Positions 52,181 to 64,000 of a stretch of DNA of 64,000 bases are shown one piece after another. The position numbers were made by a program, and so were the translations under genes. Position 1 is the stretch's first letter, and every line of letters begins with the position of its first letter. A model generated the notes under the pieces. That model did no database searches. It saw only the letters and a program-made list of their open reading frames with translations, and was not told the origin of the DNA. The stretch comes from Anseranas semipalmata (Eukaryota > Chordata > Aves > Anseriformes > Anseranatidae). Location of the stretch: NCBI GenBank assembly GCA_013399115.1, contig VXAA01003998.1:141048-205047 (forward strand), written 5' to 3'.

Positions 52181-54250
52181 TGGAGAAGAATTCTGAAAAT
52201 TGTGGCCTCTTATGCATCACAAAAATGAGGTAATAAATGGGTTGGCTGTTTAAAATTCAGCAATGGGATTACTCAATGTTGTCCCAAGGTTTCTTGGTGC
52301 TTTGAGAATTAACTTTGTTATTATTCAGGAGATCAAATTACTAGAACCGAAGTGCTTTAATGAAAAGTAGCAAAAGAAAGGGAAAAAAAAAGCCTGTTTA
52401 TTTAACATGGTATTCTTTAATCACTTGCTGTTTTAAATCTTTTATTTCAGTAGGAGGACTTAAATTAAGGACCTGATAGCAGTGCACAATTTTGAAATGA
52501 TTTTCCCCTCAAATTTCTAATGTCTGCATAAATTCTAAATATGAAAGAGGGAAATCTGCAGCTTCATATAGTGCACATCTAACTCCCACAGGCTCTTAAA
52601 TGGCTTTCCTCAAAGGGGAAAAAAAATCATCACCATACTATTACTTTTTAGATTCTTCTTTATGCTGAGAATCATGCTTTTCATATTATTTCCCTTTCAG
52701 TGGCTTTCATTAAAAAGAAGAAATTTGGTTCATCGACATTTACTTTGGGGACTCCATGTGTCTGGTCAGATCACAAACTTGATAGTATACCTGAAGTACT
52801 GGTTAAAAATAAATTCTGCCAATAACTAGCTATAAGTGAACGTCTAGTGCAGAACCACCAAAAATAGTTGGTGTGGAATATGTGTTTTATTGCAAACTAT
52901 TAAAAAATAAAAAATAAAAAAATGGATGAAGTTGAAAACTTTTGTTTCCTTGAGACTGACTTGCTGGCACTTATATTCTTGAGACGACAGTTCTTCAAAA
53001 GCAAATTGTCTAACAAGAAACAATATGTAAACAGATGACTGGGACTTGTCTTTATTCAAAGTCCATGAATGATTCCACAGGCAATAGAATTTTTGTTCTT
53101 TGAATTTCCCCACATTGAAAGGACTTACACAGTTTAGAGGTGCAAAGAGAAGTCCTATGTTTTCCTTTTGTATCCTTGAATTTAGAGTCAGACTCTTGTA
53201 GTTGAGGATTTGCACATTGGAATTGGGAGTGCAGCCTACAGATAACTATATAAATACAAACTGTCTGTGTCCCTAACTGTGGGAAACTGAGTTCTGTTTC
53301 AGTGTGGACTAGTATACTGAAAATACTATAGTTCTACCTCCTAGCATATTTTCAAAACTCCAAGCCCTTTTTTCATTTAAAAGCTTGAACATTTCTTCAG
53401 TTTTGACCTTGGCCAATGCGCAAAAAAAAAAAATGCTGGGAGGAGGAAGAAGAAGAGAGAAATCATCAGGCTTTCTGATAACTCAATAAATAATTAAAAG
53501 GAAGAAATACTTAGATTTATCCTCCAGATTAAAATGTAATAAGAATTCTTCTGTCTGTTGCATACAAGGCCTTGGCCAGAATGGAGAGGTCTGCTGACTA
53601 AAAGAGGCAACAGTGTAAGTTGCATAATATCCCACTGTGTTGACTGATGGAGGGACCTGAGGTTGGTACTGGTATAATGTCAGATCTTGGGGCTTGTCTG
53701 GGGAGGTTGGATTGAAAAATGGTAAAAGATCCAGTAACCTGAGATTTCTCAATGTCACTGACCCATAAGATGATTTTTGGCAGATTGTTTGTCTAGATCT
53801 GCTTCACTGACTCAAAACTGGCAATATTGGTTGTCTTTGAAATGTTTTCTCATCGTGCTAAAGATCCAAAGCACCCAAGACGAAAACATTGTTCAAATTT
53901 TTTTTCATCTTCAGGTATCCAATTTTGAAGTTATTCAAGACCTCAGTCCCTGGAAATCCTGAGCTGCATCAATGCTAGTTAGCTACAAGAACAGGCTGAA
54001 TGCATGTTAAAATTGAGTCCCATGCACTGATATCATAATGCATATATGGCACCATTCATGTTGTAAGGTGTACATAGCTTCTAGATACATTCATACAGCA
54101 GATGTTTTCACATCCAGTGAAACACTTAGGAATGGTAAATGGTTTAGCCTGGATCTAAGAATTGCATACTTAATTGGTTTTGCAGTTTCTATTCATTTTT
54201 GGCATTGAGATGTCTTTCTCATCCTGAGATGTCAATCAGTTATTCAAAAA

Positions 54251-54949
54251 GGATACCAAGATTTTCATCATGCTTGTCCTGTTTTGTGACCCTCTGTGAA
54301 GCAGAGATGTAATAACTTCCTCTTTGTTTAGATGCATTCAATAGAATCCAAATAAGTCATTGGCATTTCACATTTTTATGGGTAAAGTTACAGGCCTGTC
54401 ACAAACCATGTGTGCATGCTGTGCCACTGTCCTGTAGCCAGAGCCAGAAAGAATTGTTCACCTTTGTGCCTTTTAATCTTAAACTTTGCTATACTGGAAT
54501 TAAAAGTAGTTATTCTAGTTAATAAACATGAATGCTGTAGCTTTAAATAAGCAATCAAAATCCTGTAGTCAAAGGTGGTCAGTTATAAATCGAAAGCAGC
54601 ATAGGTTTTCAGTTTGCTTGTGCAGTTATTGCATTCCTACTTAAATGCTTGTGCATTGATTCATAAATGTCTTTGAGTCTGTGTTGAGAAGAACTAAGAA
54701 GATGCAGTGTTTCCATTCAGGAGTATTTTGCAAACAGCTGCTTGCTTGCTTCTGCAAAAATGTGAGCCAGATTTCAGTGTGCTCTGTGAAGCTTGAACAG
54801 TGCAACTGTGCATTGCACTTGGGAAGAAAAAAAAAAAAAGGAAAGCTGACAACTGTTATGCACAAGGATTACTTGTCTGCATAATTAGTTTTCTCTGTTT
54901 TGCTAGCCTGAAGTCTTACTAATCAAAACCATGCTCATTACCTGGAGGG
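54251..54949 (+). repeat. 699-bp direct tandem duplication, copy 1
   Basis: Starts with GGATACCAAGATTTTCATCA and ends with TTACCTGGAGGG. It matches copy 2 almost base for base. I found one substitution (G at 54592 against A at 55292) and an A-run difference (AAG plus 13 A here, 15 A in copy 2). It contains no recognised gene; an antisense ORF here is repeated in copy 2. Confidence 0.97.
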
Positions 54950-54950
54950 N
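54950..54950. other. Single N at the junction of the duplicated segments
   Basis: An undetermined base sits exactly between the two copies, marking a contig join or gap. Confidence 0.98.
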
Positions 54951-55648
54951 GGATACCAAGATTTTCATCATGCTTGTCCTGTTTTGTGACCCTCTGTGAA
55001 GCAGAGATGTAATAACTTCCTCTTTGTTTAGATGCATTCAATAGAATCCAAATAAGTCATTGGCATTTCACATTTTTATGGGTAAAGTTACAGGCCTGTC
55101 ACAAACCATGTGTGCATGCTGTGCCACTGTCCTGTAGCCAGAGCCAGAAAGAATTGTTCACCTTTGTGCCTTTTAATCTTAAACTTTGCTATACTGGAAT
55201 TAAAAGTAGTTATTCTAGTTAATAAACATGAATGCTGTAGCTTTAAATAAGCAATCAAAATCCTGTAGTCAAAGGTGGTCAGTTATAAATCAAAAGCAGC
55301 ATAGGTTTTCAGTTTGCTTGTGCAGTTATTGCATTCCTACTTAAATGCTTGTGCATTGATTCATAAATGTCTTTGAGTCTGTGTTGAGAAGAACTAAGAA
55401 GATGCAGTGTTTCCATTCAGGAGTATTTTGCAAACAGCTGCTTGCTTGCTTCTGCAAAAATGTGAGCCAGATTTCAGTGTGCTCTGTGAAGCTTGAACAG
55501 TGCAACTGTGCATTGCACTTGGGAAAAAAAAAAAAAAAGGAAAGCTGACAACTGTTATGCACAAGGATTACTTGTCTGCATAATTAGTTTTCTCTGTTTT
55601 GCTAGCCTGAAGTCTTACTAATCAAAACCATGCTCATTACCTGGAGGG
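54951..55648 (+). repeat. 698-bp direct tandem duplication, copy 2
   Basis: Second copy of 54251-54949, offset by exactly 700 bases until the A run, then 699. It continues into unique DNA (CCAACCTTTTG) after 55648. Near-identity plus the N at the junction favour an assembly duplication. Confidence 0.97.
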
Positions 55649-57106
55649 CCCAACCTTTTGATTTTTCACTAGGAAAAAAAAAAAAAAGCATTTTTAAATA
55701 TCTGGTAATAAAACATTTGAGGAAACCAGAAATTTTCCCCAGAGCTGTCACCCTGGCATGCTGCTTTTGTAGTATTACCTAATATCAGAACAAACCCACC
55801 CAGGTAGCTATTTAAATACCCTGACCCCACCAATACTCTGCATCAAGAGTCATGCTGTCACGATTCTCCACTGTAATCTCTCAGTATGGTTTGAATGCTG
55901 TGTATGCGTAGGCAAAAGCTAGAGCTGATAGCATTTAAACCGACTGGTGCAGAACTGCCTACCACACCTGCAAATTAACTGTTTATACTCCAAAACAAAA
56001 TTCATTCTATAAATAATCTCTCTGCAGTATCCTGTTAACCGACTGGAAAATTGAAAGCAAAGCCTGTTTTGTGAGGATTACAATGTATATGTCCAAAATT
56101 ACATAAAGGGAAATCCTGCTTAACTTGTGTTGTTTCATTTAAGGATTTTGTTAGGCAAAAGCTAGCTTCTTAAGTAGAAGGGTATGGGCATGTAAATTTT
56201 TTCCATTCTGATAGTTTTGAGATTAAAAATGAAGCCAGTATTATTTGGAATTGAGTTGCCTAATCCCTGTCAATTCCACTTAATGGAAAGCCAGTGAGTG
56301 TATTTCAGGGGTGGAATTTCCATTTTTCTTAAAGCATAGCAAACTTCACAAGGGAAATATTAAAAAATGTTTTTCTTGAAACACTGAGTATCCTGGTAAC
56401 AAATCAGTTATCAGACTAGGTGTATTGGATCTCATTTTTTTTGGCAATAGTAATAGTTATAATGTGGTATGATGGCTTTCATTGTTTAGAGGGGCATTTG
56501 CTGAGACTTTGGCAAGCAAATTCCTATTTTTTTGAGGTACTGTAGTTTTTAATACTACACAATCTGTTCTTTGTTTTCCACATATTTTGACACAGCCGTC
56601 TGTCCTTTACCTTCTATATGCAGTTTGTGTTCAAACTGAGGTTTATTATATCAAAAAAATATATTTAAAATGCATGTCCTTCTAAAACTGAAAACTTTCT
56701 GGGGGAGTTCAAAACTGAATTGGAATTTTTTGATTTAGATGCTCTTTTTTAGCTCTTCAAATGTAGAGAAGATCATACTACCAAGTTACATATCAAATGC
56801 TTAAACCATAGTCTTCACTCAAGTCTTTTCAGCGTTACAGATATCTAATGTCACACTATCTAGTGTCTTACAATTTACCTATTTTAAAAAGACATCTGCT
56901 GTGTTGTGTTGTTGAATGTTGCCAAGTTTGATTGCTAGCCAAGGCCTGTTTGTCCTTTAGTCACTGACAGTTTCATGACTGCACTCCAGAGATGTGACAG
57001 ATAATCAGCTGCCTCACGCAGTTGGTAAAAGGTAACCCTGACCTTTCCTACAAATAATTAGTGTCAATTATACTCCCCACCTACATCCTTTTCTCCACTG
57101 AGTGTG

Positions 57107-57124
57107 GTGTGTGTGTGTGTGTGN
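57107..57124. repeat. (GT)n microsatellite ending at an N
   Basis: About eight GT units, then N at 57124, then a run of A. The N shows that the assembler could not resolve the repeat, so its length is uncertain. Confidence 0.93.
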
Positions 57125-59021
57125 AAAAAAAGTATCATGTTTTTCCTCATTTTGTTCTGGTGACGTGAGTAAAACTAGCAATACAATGCAGGAATTTTCT
57201 GCATAATTCTGGCATGTTGGAAAACTACTATATATTTTTCTTATAGGTATTCTACCTCTTGTGTGAATGCTAGGTTACTAGGGTACTAACTTCTAAAAGG
57301 AAAAGGTACTTGAAAGAAATTCTAGATAAGGAAAAAATCAACTGAAGTGGTTTTGGATAGATGTTGACTTTCCATGGAGATTATTGACACAATGTTTAAA
57401 ATTATAATTACACCAAAACAGGTATTTGAAAATAGTATACTGAACTTATTTCACTTCTTAGATGCTAACTGGGCAGCTCTGAAGATCCTAACAGTGTTGT
57501 TAACAGCCTTCTGAAGCCTAGCTTCAGACTGATCTTCCACGAAGTTTCCCTTTCATGACACACATGAAAGTCTTTGCAATCCAGTTCTTGAAGTCAATTG
57601 CTGAAGGTAGAAATCCGCATTTGTCATTCTGCATTCCTGTGGCCATGTCCCTTACCATGTGTGAGGGTGAGACTGGAAGCACACAGCCTTACTAAGTGGC
57701 TAAATAACTTGAAATTGGATTTTGCTTCCGAAGTAATTTTTATACTTTTGAAAATTCTGAAGTTGTACTGCGCATTAGATGTAGCATGGTGCAGTGTAGA
57801 AATACACAGTTCATAATGGTTTTTCTGCCTTTGTAAAAGCTATTTATTGAGTCTGAGCAGTGGTTAGATTAGGAGCTTATGATGTTTCATTTCTTAGAAA
57901 TGGTGATAAATGAGTGAATTATCTGCAGGGGGGGTAGATTTTCTGGGGGGACGGGCTCAACTAGATATTAAAATAGTGTTATTTGCCAGTCAACAGTTCA
58001 ACAACAGCAATTTGCTGTTGAAGAGACTGATTATGGCCTTGGTCCAGCAGAACTAAATTTCCATCTTCTCTGTTGCAAGCATTTTTCTAATGCTAAATAT
58101 TCTTTCTAGGATGGGTATTGTCTTGCTTTGTCTTCCCTAAGCTTAATAAGTATAAATTCTCTCCTTTGGCTGCCTGTCTTTTTTAAGAAAAGGGCAGTTA
58201 TATCAAATCTCTCAGCTGGAGATAGGACAAGGAAGTGATAAAAACGTAAATAGTGCAAATCAGTTGGATCATCTTATTAAGCTTAGTGCAATGGATGCCT
58301 CTTATCTACTCCATCCTGTCTTTCCTTGGGGTCACATACACCACATATTCTGACCAAGGAGGGAGATTATGTTGGATACCACCTTTGACAGTGGTGAGTG
58401 TGCTAGGCAGAACTGCACCAACTGGTAGTGCACTGTTCATCTCGGGTTTAGCCTGCTAAAGAACTGGGAGACAGGATGTCACATACCAGGGGTGTTTTAT
58501 TGTAATTCATTTACTGTTGCAGTCTTATTTTTAATAAGGTAGTCTCATTAGATCTTACCTCCTTAACAAGAAATAATTCTAATGAACTGTGCGAGTTCAC
58601 CAGTCCAAACCTCAGATCATCAGTTGGTAGGCAGTATCTGTTTTTAATATTTAATATATGTGGTGCTGTCCTTTAAAATCCTCACCCTGCTTTGAAGTAT
58701 TTTAGTTGCTATGGAAACAACATCAGTGATAGGAGCTTCTAAATCTTGAATACATTTGAGTCGTCTTTTCTTTCCTCTTGTGTGTGAATACAGTAGTTCT
58801 TTTCCTCCCACACTACACTTCATCTGCAGCTTGTTTCAGAAAGTGGTGCTGAGCGAACTCATCACTGCTGCCTCCTTAAAGTTAAATGCTAGGATATTTT
58901 CATATTGGAGATTCTGATACTGCCTTTCATGTTTCTGCTGATCTGAGTTTGATTCTATTTGGAAAAATCAAAGATCTGTGTGTTTGTGCCAGAGAAGAAC
59001 AAATAAAAATACTCGTTCAGA

Positions 59022-59049
59022 AATTGCAGAAGAAAAAACTTCTGCAATT
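59022..59049. repeat. Perfect 11-bp inverted repeat
   Basis: Arms AATTGCAGAAG and CTTCTGCAATT with an AAAAAA loop. It ends about 13 bases before the 3' terminus of the minus-strand CR1 at 59062. It could form a hairpin in either transcript; no function is implied. Confidence 0.85.
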
Positions 59050-59061
59050 GTTTATTTTTAT

Positions 59062-59638
59062 CACAGAATTGCTGAGGTTGGAAGTGACCTGTGAAGGTCA
59101 TCCTGTCCAAAACAACTGGTCAAGCCAGGGCCACTGAAATCCACTTGCCCAGGACCATGTCCAGGCAGCTTTTGAATATCTCCAAGGAGGGAGACTCCAC
59201 AACCTCTCTGGACAACTTGTGCCAGGTCACACAGTATAAAAGTGTTTCCTGATGTTCAGATGGAACCCAGTGTTTCAGTTTGTCTGTTCTCTTGTCCTGT
59301 CACTGGGTGCCACTGGAAGTAGCCCGTCTCTGTCGTCTTTGCACCCTTTTGTTGGGTATCTGCACATATCAATGAGATCCACTCCTGAGCCTTCTGTAGA
59401 CTAAGCAGTCCCAGCTCTCAGCCTTTCCTCATGGGAGGGATGCTCCAGTCTCTTCATCTTCACAGCCCTTTGCCGTACTCTCCGGTAGTAGTCCATGTCT
59501 CTCTTGTACTGGGGAGCCCACAGCTGGACCCAGCACCGGTGAGGCCACAGTGGAGGGGAAGGATCGCCTGCCTCCACCTGCTGGCAGCACTCCTCCTGCT
59601 GTTAGCCCTCTTTGCTACAAGTGTACCTTGCTGGCTAA
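59062..59638 (-). mobile_element. CR1 LINE 3' part, minus strand
   Basis: Plus-strand text is the reverse complement of a CR1 3' region. The terminus is TCACAGAATTGCTGAGGTTGG at 59062. Next come TTTTGAATATCTCCAAGGAGG (59170-59190), TCTCTGGACAACTTGTGCCAG (59204-59224), AGTGTTTCCTGATGTTCAGA (59241-59260), CTCAGCCTTTCCTCATGGGAG (59417-59437), ACTGGGGAGCCCACAGCTGGACC (59508-59530), GTGAGGCCAC and CACCTGCTGGCAGCACTCCTCCT (59575-59597), ending at CTTGCTGGCT (59627-59636). The C-terminal end of ORF2 is degraded by indels. Open frames here on either strand are remnants, not genes. Confidence 0.93.
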
Positions 59639-62600
59639 TACAGGTGAAGAATAATGTTGCTATCAAGTTGTTCCTCTTGGAATGTTTCAAGCTTCCTTTT
59701 TAGTGCAAAGTCTAGTTCTAAGATTCTATGATAAACGATTTCTGTAAATGTGAGGTATTTGCAAAACTGGCAGCAGAGTCTAAATAATCCTATGTCAGAA
59801 TTTGATACCTACTGCTTTATAGCACTGTTAAAGACCAGAAATTAAGATAGAGTTAGAAATTATTTAAGGAAAAATAGGAAATGAATGTTAAGTAAATTTT
59901 AAGAAGCCTGGTCATGGCTACAGTCAGAAGGCAATTGGAATCTGGAAGTCTTGTCACAAGAAGTTGATTCACTTCCTAGGATAAAAGCCATATTTGGCAG
60001 GTCATTTGCTGAAGTTCCTAATGTGTTATGGTATGTTCTAAGGAAAATAATTAAGCTAGCAAAAAGGTACAAACTGTTAACCTCTTAGCGGAGGTAGATG
60101 CTGCTATTGTTTAAGCAGTTCTGGAATGCTTTGGCACCGTTTCACTTCATAGAACAAAAGAAGAAATGACCTCTTCATGAAATGAATGCTGCAGATAAGC
60201 TGATTGGTACCTTATCAACTTTGCTATTGTAGCTATGCCAGCCAGACATGTTAGCGTGACTTAGACATACTCTGCTATGGTATTTATACTTTGTCAGAGG
60301 TGTTTTGAGAATGATTTGTGACCTCATCTGGCATACAGAAGGGCTGCCAAGTTCTCAGAATTGATAAAAAAATGTAAGTCCACTTTAAAAGGAGTTCATT
60401 TAAAATTTTCTGGCTTTAAAGAACTTCAGAAAACATGATTCTTTACTAGCTTTACACCTATTTGCTAATGATGATCTTCTGTGCTTCACAAGTCTTGCTG
60501 CTTTTAACAAATGATCGGTCTGAAACATCATAGCTGATGGTATTTCTTTCACGTGCTTTTGAGCTTAGGTTTTGAATAGTTATTCTTCCAGGAGCACTGT
60601 GTGGGAGAGCAAAATCCTGCATGCAAGGTGTATGAATTCTAATCTGTAAAGAAGGGAAAATTTTCAAATGTCCTCAAGTTAGCACTGAGGAGTGTCAGAG
60701 GCAGATAGGACTAGCCCAACAAGTTTTTTATCACTTAATAATCCAATCTAGTCAGGCAAGAAGATTTTTTTTTTTTTCAGTTGAGAGCCACAAGTATGAT
60801 TGTGTGTCTAGGGAAGTGTTTTCTATTTTTACTCAGCTGGTTATCATCTGGCTCTCAGCATCATGCAATGTTGAAAGTATGGGGTGGAGGGTGGGGGCTG
60901 GAAAGAGATCAGTTGGGGCTGATTTTCTTAATTTCTTCCCTGTTTTTTCCTATGTCAAATTTGACAAAATTAGATTGGCCAGGGGCTTATTAAGAGACAT
61001 TGATAGTTTGGGCAGTAGCATGTGGGGTAGAAAAATACAAAAATATCTAGATATCTGAAAGAGCTTGAGGTTCTAAGGCAAAAAGAATATACATGGGGAT
61101 AAATGGATCTTTCTTTATATGTATAGAAACATTTAGCAACAGTTCAGCTATCCCTATGTATTTCGAGTTGCACAGAAAGGGGAGAAACCGTTTGAATTGA
61201 TTCTTGTTCTTTTAGGCCTTTGTTTCAGGCAAGCTTGAAGCAGGATCAATGAGGAACTCCGGGTGGGCTGTAAAAGTCTTTTGCAATGCATTTGTGCCAA
61301 GAATTGTGGACACCACTTGAAAATCCATACTCCTACTTTGCTTTTCCACCAGCAAACTCCTGTTCCTATGAAATTTTTTTTCTTGCAATTGATTCTCTTC
61401 ACTTGATGAGACGTTACCATCCTTCTTCAAATAGAAGAGGCACGCACGTCCCAACTACTAGAGTATAAAAAAGTATTCAATAAATATAGCGGTATTAAGG
61501 TGCAAAGAAATGATATGAAATAGGCTTTTGAAAGGAAGGGACAGAGGAAAGGCAGCGATGGATTGCCAAATGGGGATACCTGATCTGCAGGGTAGAGACC
61601 AAAATTAATTGTGGGTGGTGCCACAAACTAGGTGGTCTGAAATGTTCTTCAGAATTTAAATTGACTTAATCTGAATTCCAGCTTTGGCCTATAAATTAAT
61701 GTAGCTATTGAATACAACTGTCTGTACATGACACTATCAGGACTGGAAATCTTTCAAGTACAAATTGACCAGATAAACTATTAACTGTCTTGGCAATATT
61801 CTTGGTGTACTCTAAAACTGTAGTATATTTCAGTGCCTGCTTCTCATTTTTTGCTTCTCTTTAGGTTACAGTTGATGTCTTTGTGGTATTTCAAGAAATG
61901 GAAGGATAACTTTTAAGATGTTTATTCATTTGTATGGTAGTTGTTTCAAATGTTTGCTATTTTCTGTTAAAACTGAACATTTAAGTAATCATTTTTGGGA
62001 GAGCCTGGTTTATTATATCTTCATAAGCTCAAGCTCACCTTTTTCTCTGAAATGCTGTCCTGAAGAGCTGGAAACAGAATACTAATTTATATTATAGTTC
62101 CCATGAACAGATGTCTTCTCAAAATACCATAAAATCTGAAATGTTTTGTTGGGATAAGTGATTTAGTGATGAGAAAGTAGATAGGTGTTGTTATAAATGA
62201 TATGTTAATGAATCCAATCAGTAACCAAGCAAATAGAGAAGGAAAATAATGAATCTCTATTTCAAACTTTCATGTCTAATTTTAGCTGTATTTTAAATCT
62301 ATGCCTACAAACAGCTAAAAAGTAGCTTATTATATTTTTGTCAGATTCCATATTTGAAAATAGGCACTGATACCTTAACTATTGCTTTTGTAATAATTTA
62401 TAGCAGAAAATAAAATATTGATAATGGGAGAGAAAATAGTGTGGAAAATGCTCCAGAATTTCAATAGCTTTAACACTGCAGTAAAACATGTAATAATACT
62501 GCAGGGATCTAGTCTTATTAGGCTAAAACACTTTCATCTTTAATTACAAAAGGGCTTCAGGGTTTCCTTTAGAACTTTTAAATATTTGCTTTTAAGAAAA

Positions 62601-64000
62601 TCAGAGTTACTTTTTCATCTTCTCTATCCCATTCTATGCCTGTACTACTCGCTATGAGTTATGTGGCTCAGAGAATATACTTGTGATAAAGCTTTCCCCA
62701 AAACACCCTAAAAATGTTTCTGAAATGCTTTTGTGATTGTTTTATTTAAATACATTCTATATCTTAAATTCTTAAATCAATCCATTAGTCTGTACAGTCT
62801 ACATAGAATTCTCTGTCAACATCTTTGCCAAATATCTGATTGAATCCACAGTGCAAAAATTTATCCATCGTTATTTGTGAGAACCTGAAAATACAAAGCC
62901 AACAGCTGGAGATGTGCTCCACGTTCAAATAGCTGGAGGAGCTACAAACAAGTTTCATCCACGATAAAATTAACTCTTGACAAGTTTGTACTCCACTGCA
63001 TTCTTTTGAAGGTTGTGTCTCAGGTGGTTATTGATACTAATGTCCTGGGAATCAGACATTATGTTTATTCCCAGCCTGTGGTCACCTGCAACCTTGGAAA
63101 ATTATGTTAATTAGTCTATACTTCAGCATACTTAATTCTGTTTAGCTACTGCTTTGCGCTTAAGCAAATTGACTAACCAATATTATAATAATAAGAATCA
63201 ATAAATTGGGGAGCTTATTTTTTATTGATAAATTATGCCTTTTCTGTCATGATTAGATCCAATTTGCCTTTATAATAGAACCCTTCATTTAAATGTAACA
63301 TTACAGAAATGGAAAGAGGGTCAGAAGGATTTGTAATTTTTAATGATATTCAGGACAGCTGAAGAGTAGATATTTTTCCATTTGCACAGTCAAATACATC
63401 TAGGAACAATTACAGCAATGCAGGAAATAAAATGCTGATTTTCATATAGTAATTAATTCTTAACTAGGACCTGTTCTTTTGATATTTCCTGTCCATGGAT
63501 GCCAATACCCTCTATTTGTTACAGCTCATGCTTTTAAAACAATTTTAGAATGCAGCAAAGTTATTGAAACTAAACTTATTTTTCATAAAAGAATTTTAAT
63601 AAAATGTATGCAAATAAAATTGACTGAAGGTCATAAGATTGTAATGTTGCTTTAGCGGAGGTACAGTTTTATATTCTATGAAAGTTCAGACAGACGGAAA
63701 CTACTTTAAGAAAAATAACAGGAAGGGCTAAATTACAATGGTGAATGATACATTGATACAGTATCTATAGATAAGGCTGAAAATAATGCTTGTTATTTCT
63801 GTCTCAAAGCTGAAGGCTGTTAGCGTTGTTCTGGTGAAGGACCAGTGAGTTCTTTCAGCTCTGTTTTTTGATGTAAGCAGCTGTCCTCCAGGTACTACAG
63901 GGAGATCAGGAAGCTCATTTAAATTAACATTTGCATAGGATTTGAGCCAAGATTTCAACTACTTTCAGTTGTTTTCTAATGCACAGCAGTTAGTGGTTAT
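59639..64000. other. Unassigned AT-rich DNA to the window end
   Basis: No exon or repeat family recognised. An isolated AAGATTCTATGAT at about 59721 resembles a CR1 tail but is too short to call. A T12 run precedes 60780. ORFs of 60-90 codons near 60781-61460 overlap on both strands and look like chance. Confidence 0.45.

Larger units (their letters stand above)
46218..54250. other. Unassigned AT-rich DNA with one N gap
   Basis: No exon or repeat family recognised. Six N at 48687-48692 follow an A run. A perfect 13-bp tandem duplication of TTCTTCAGGTTGA lies at 48590-48615, and a poly(A) run at 52160. ORFs at 52844-53215 (-, 123 codons) and 53483-53758 (-, 91 codons) have no recognisable domain. 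Confidence 0.45.
55649..59061. other. Unassigned AT-rich DNA
   Basis: No exon or repeat family recognised. Contents seen are a 14-base A run near 55674, a (GT)n ending in N at 57107-57124, an imperfect hairpin near 58000-58030 and a perfect hairpin at 59022-59049. ORFs are short and unrecognised. Confidence 0.45.

Noticed and set aside
52844..53215. 123-codon minus-strand ORF
   Set aside because: Ends in a T-rich/F-rich run and shows no family motif. Likely chance.
53483..53758. 91-codon minus-strand ORF with a Pro/Gln/Tyr-rich middle
   Set aside because: Looks protein-like in composition, but I recognise no family and see no supporting exon borders.
54641..55562. Nearly identical minus-strand ORFs (74 and 73 codons) repeated 700 bases apart
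   Set aside because: They are the same chance ORF copied by the 699-bp duplication, not a gene family.
59715..59733. AAGATTCTATGAT resembling a CR1 tail on plus
   Set aside because: Too short, with no CR1 terminus block before it.

Overview
This is vertebrate nuclear DNA, most probably from a bird. The evidence is a set of CR1 LINE fragments, seven clear plus one 55-base remnant, several ending in the typical CR1 3' terminus (a TTGGA...GGTCCCTTCCAAC-type block and an ATTCTATG-like tail). I see no Alu, L1 or B1-like sequence. Turtles and crocodilians also carry CR1, so 'bird' is an inference. The rest is AT-rich, with many homopolymer runs and almost only short chance ORFs. I find no exon that I can assign to a known gene, no tRNA or rRNA gene, no CRISPR array and no bacterial-type operon. 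The window reads as gene-poor intergenic or intronic DNA.

Layout. 1-312: a CR1 ORF2 piece on the minus strand, open in one frame to the window edge. 668-1265: poly(A), (AC)n, then a CR1 3' half on plus. 1266-9500: unassigned DNA, visibly A-rich on plus. 9500-12640: about 3.1 kb of C-rich, highly diverged tandem repeat with a period near 150 bp, the most unusual structure here. 12641-13130: a short GC-richer stretch with a hydrophobic ORF and TATA-like words. 13131-63000: mostly unassigned, visibly T-rich on plus, so strand composition appears to switch around 12.7-13.1 kb. CR1 copies in this part lie at 23310-24195 (+), 30872-30942 (+), 37674-38420 (+), 43638-43690 (-), 45050-46217 (+) and 59062-59638 (-).

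At 54251-55648 a 699-bp segment occurs twice in direct tandem with a single N exactly at the junction. This looks more like two unmerged contig ends than biology. Other N positions (30842, 48687-48692, 57124) all touch homopolymers or a microsatellite, as expected of a draft assembly.

The only recognisable coding potential is CR1 reverse transcriptase. The 45050-46217 copy is the best preserved: one frame shift and one CGA-to-TGA-type stop break an otherwise readable C-terminal half of ORF2. I found no convincing new biological system. The candidates worth checking are the degenerate repeat array and the composition switch at its right edge.
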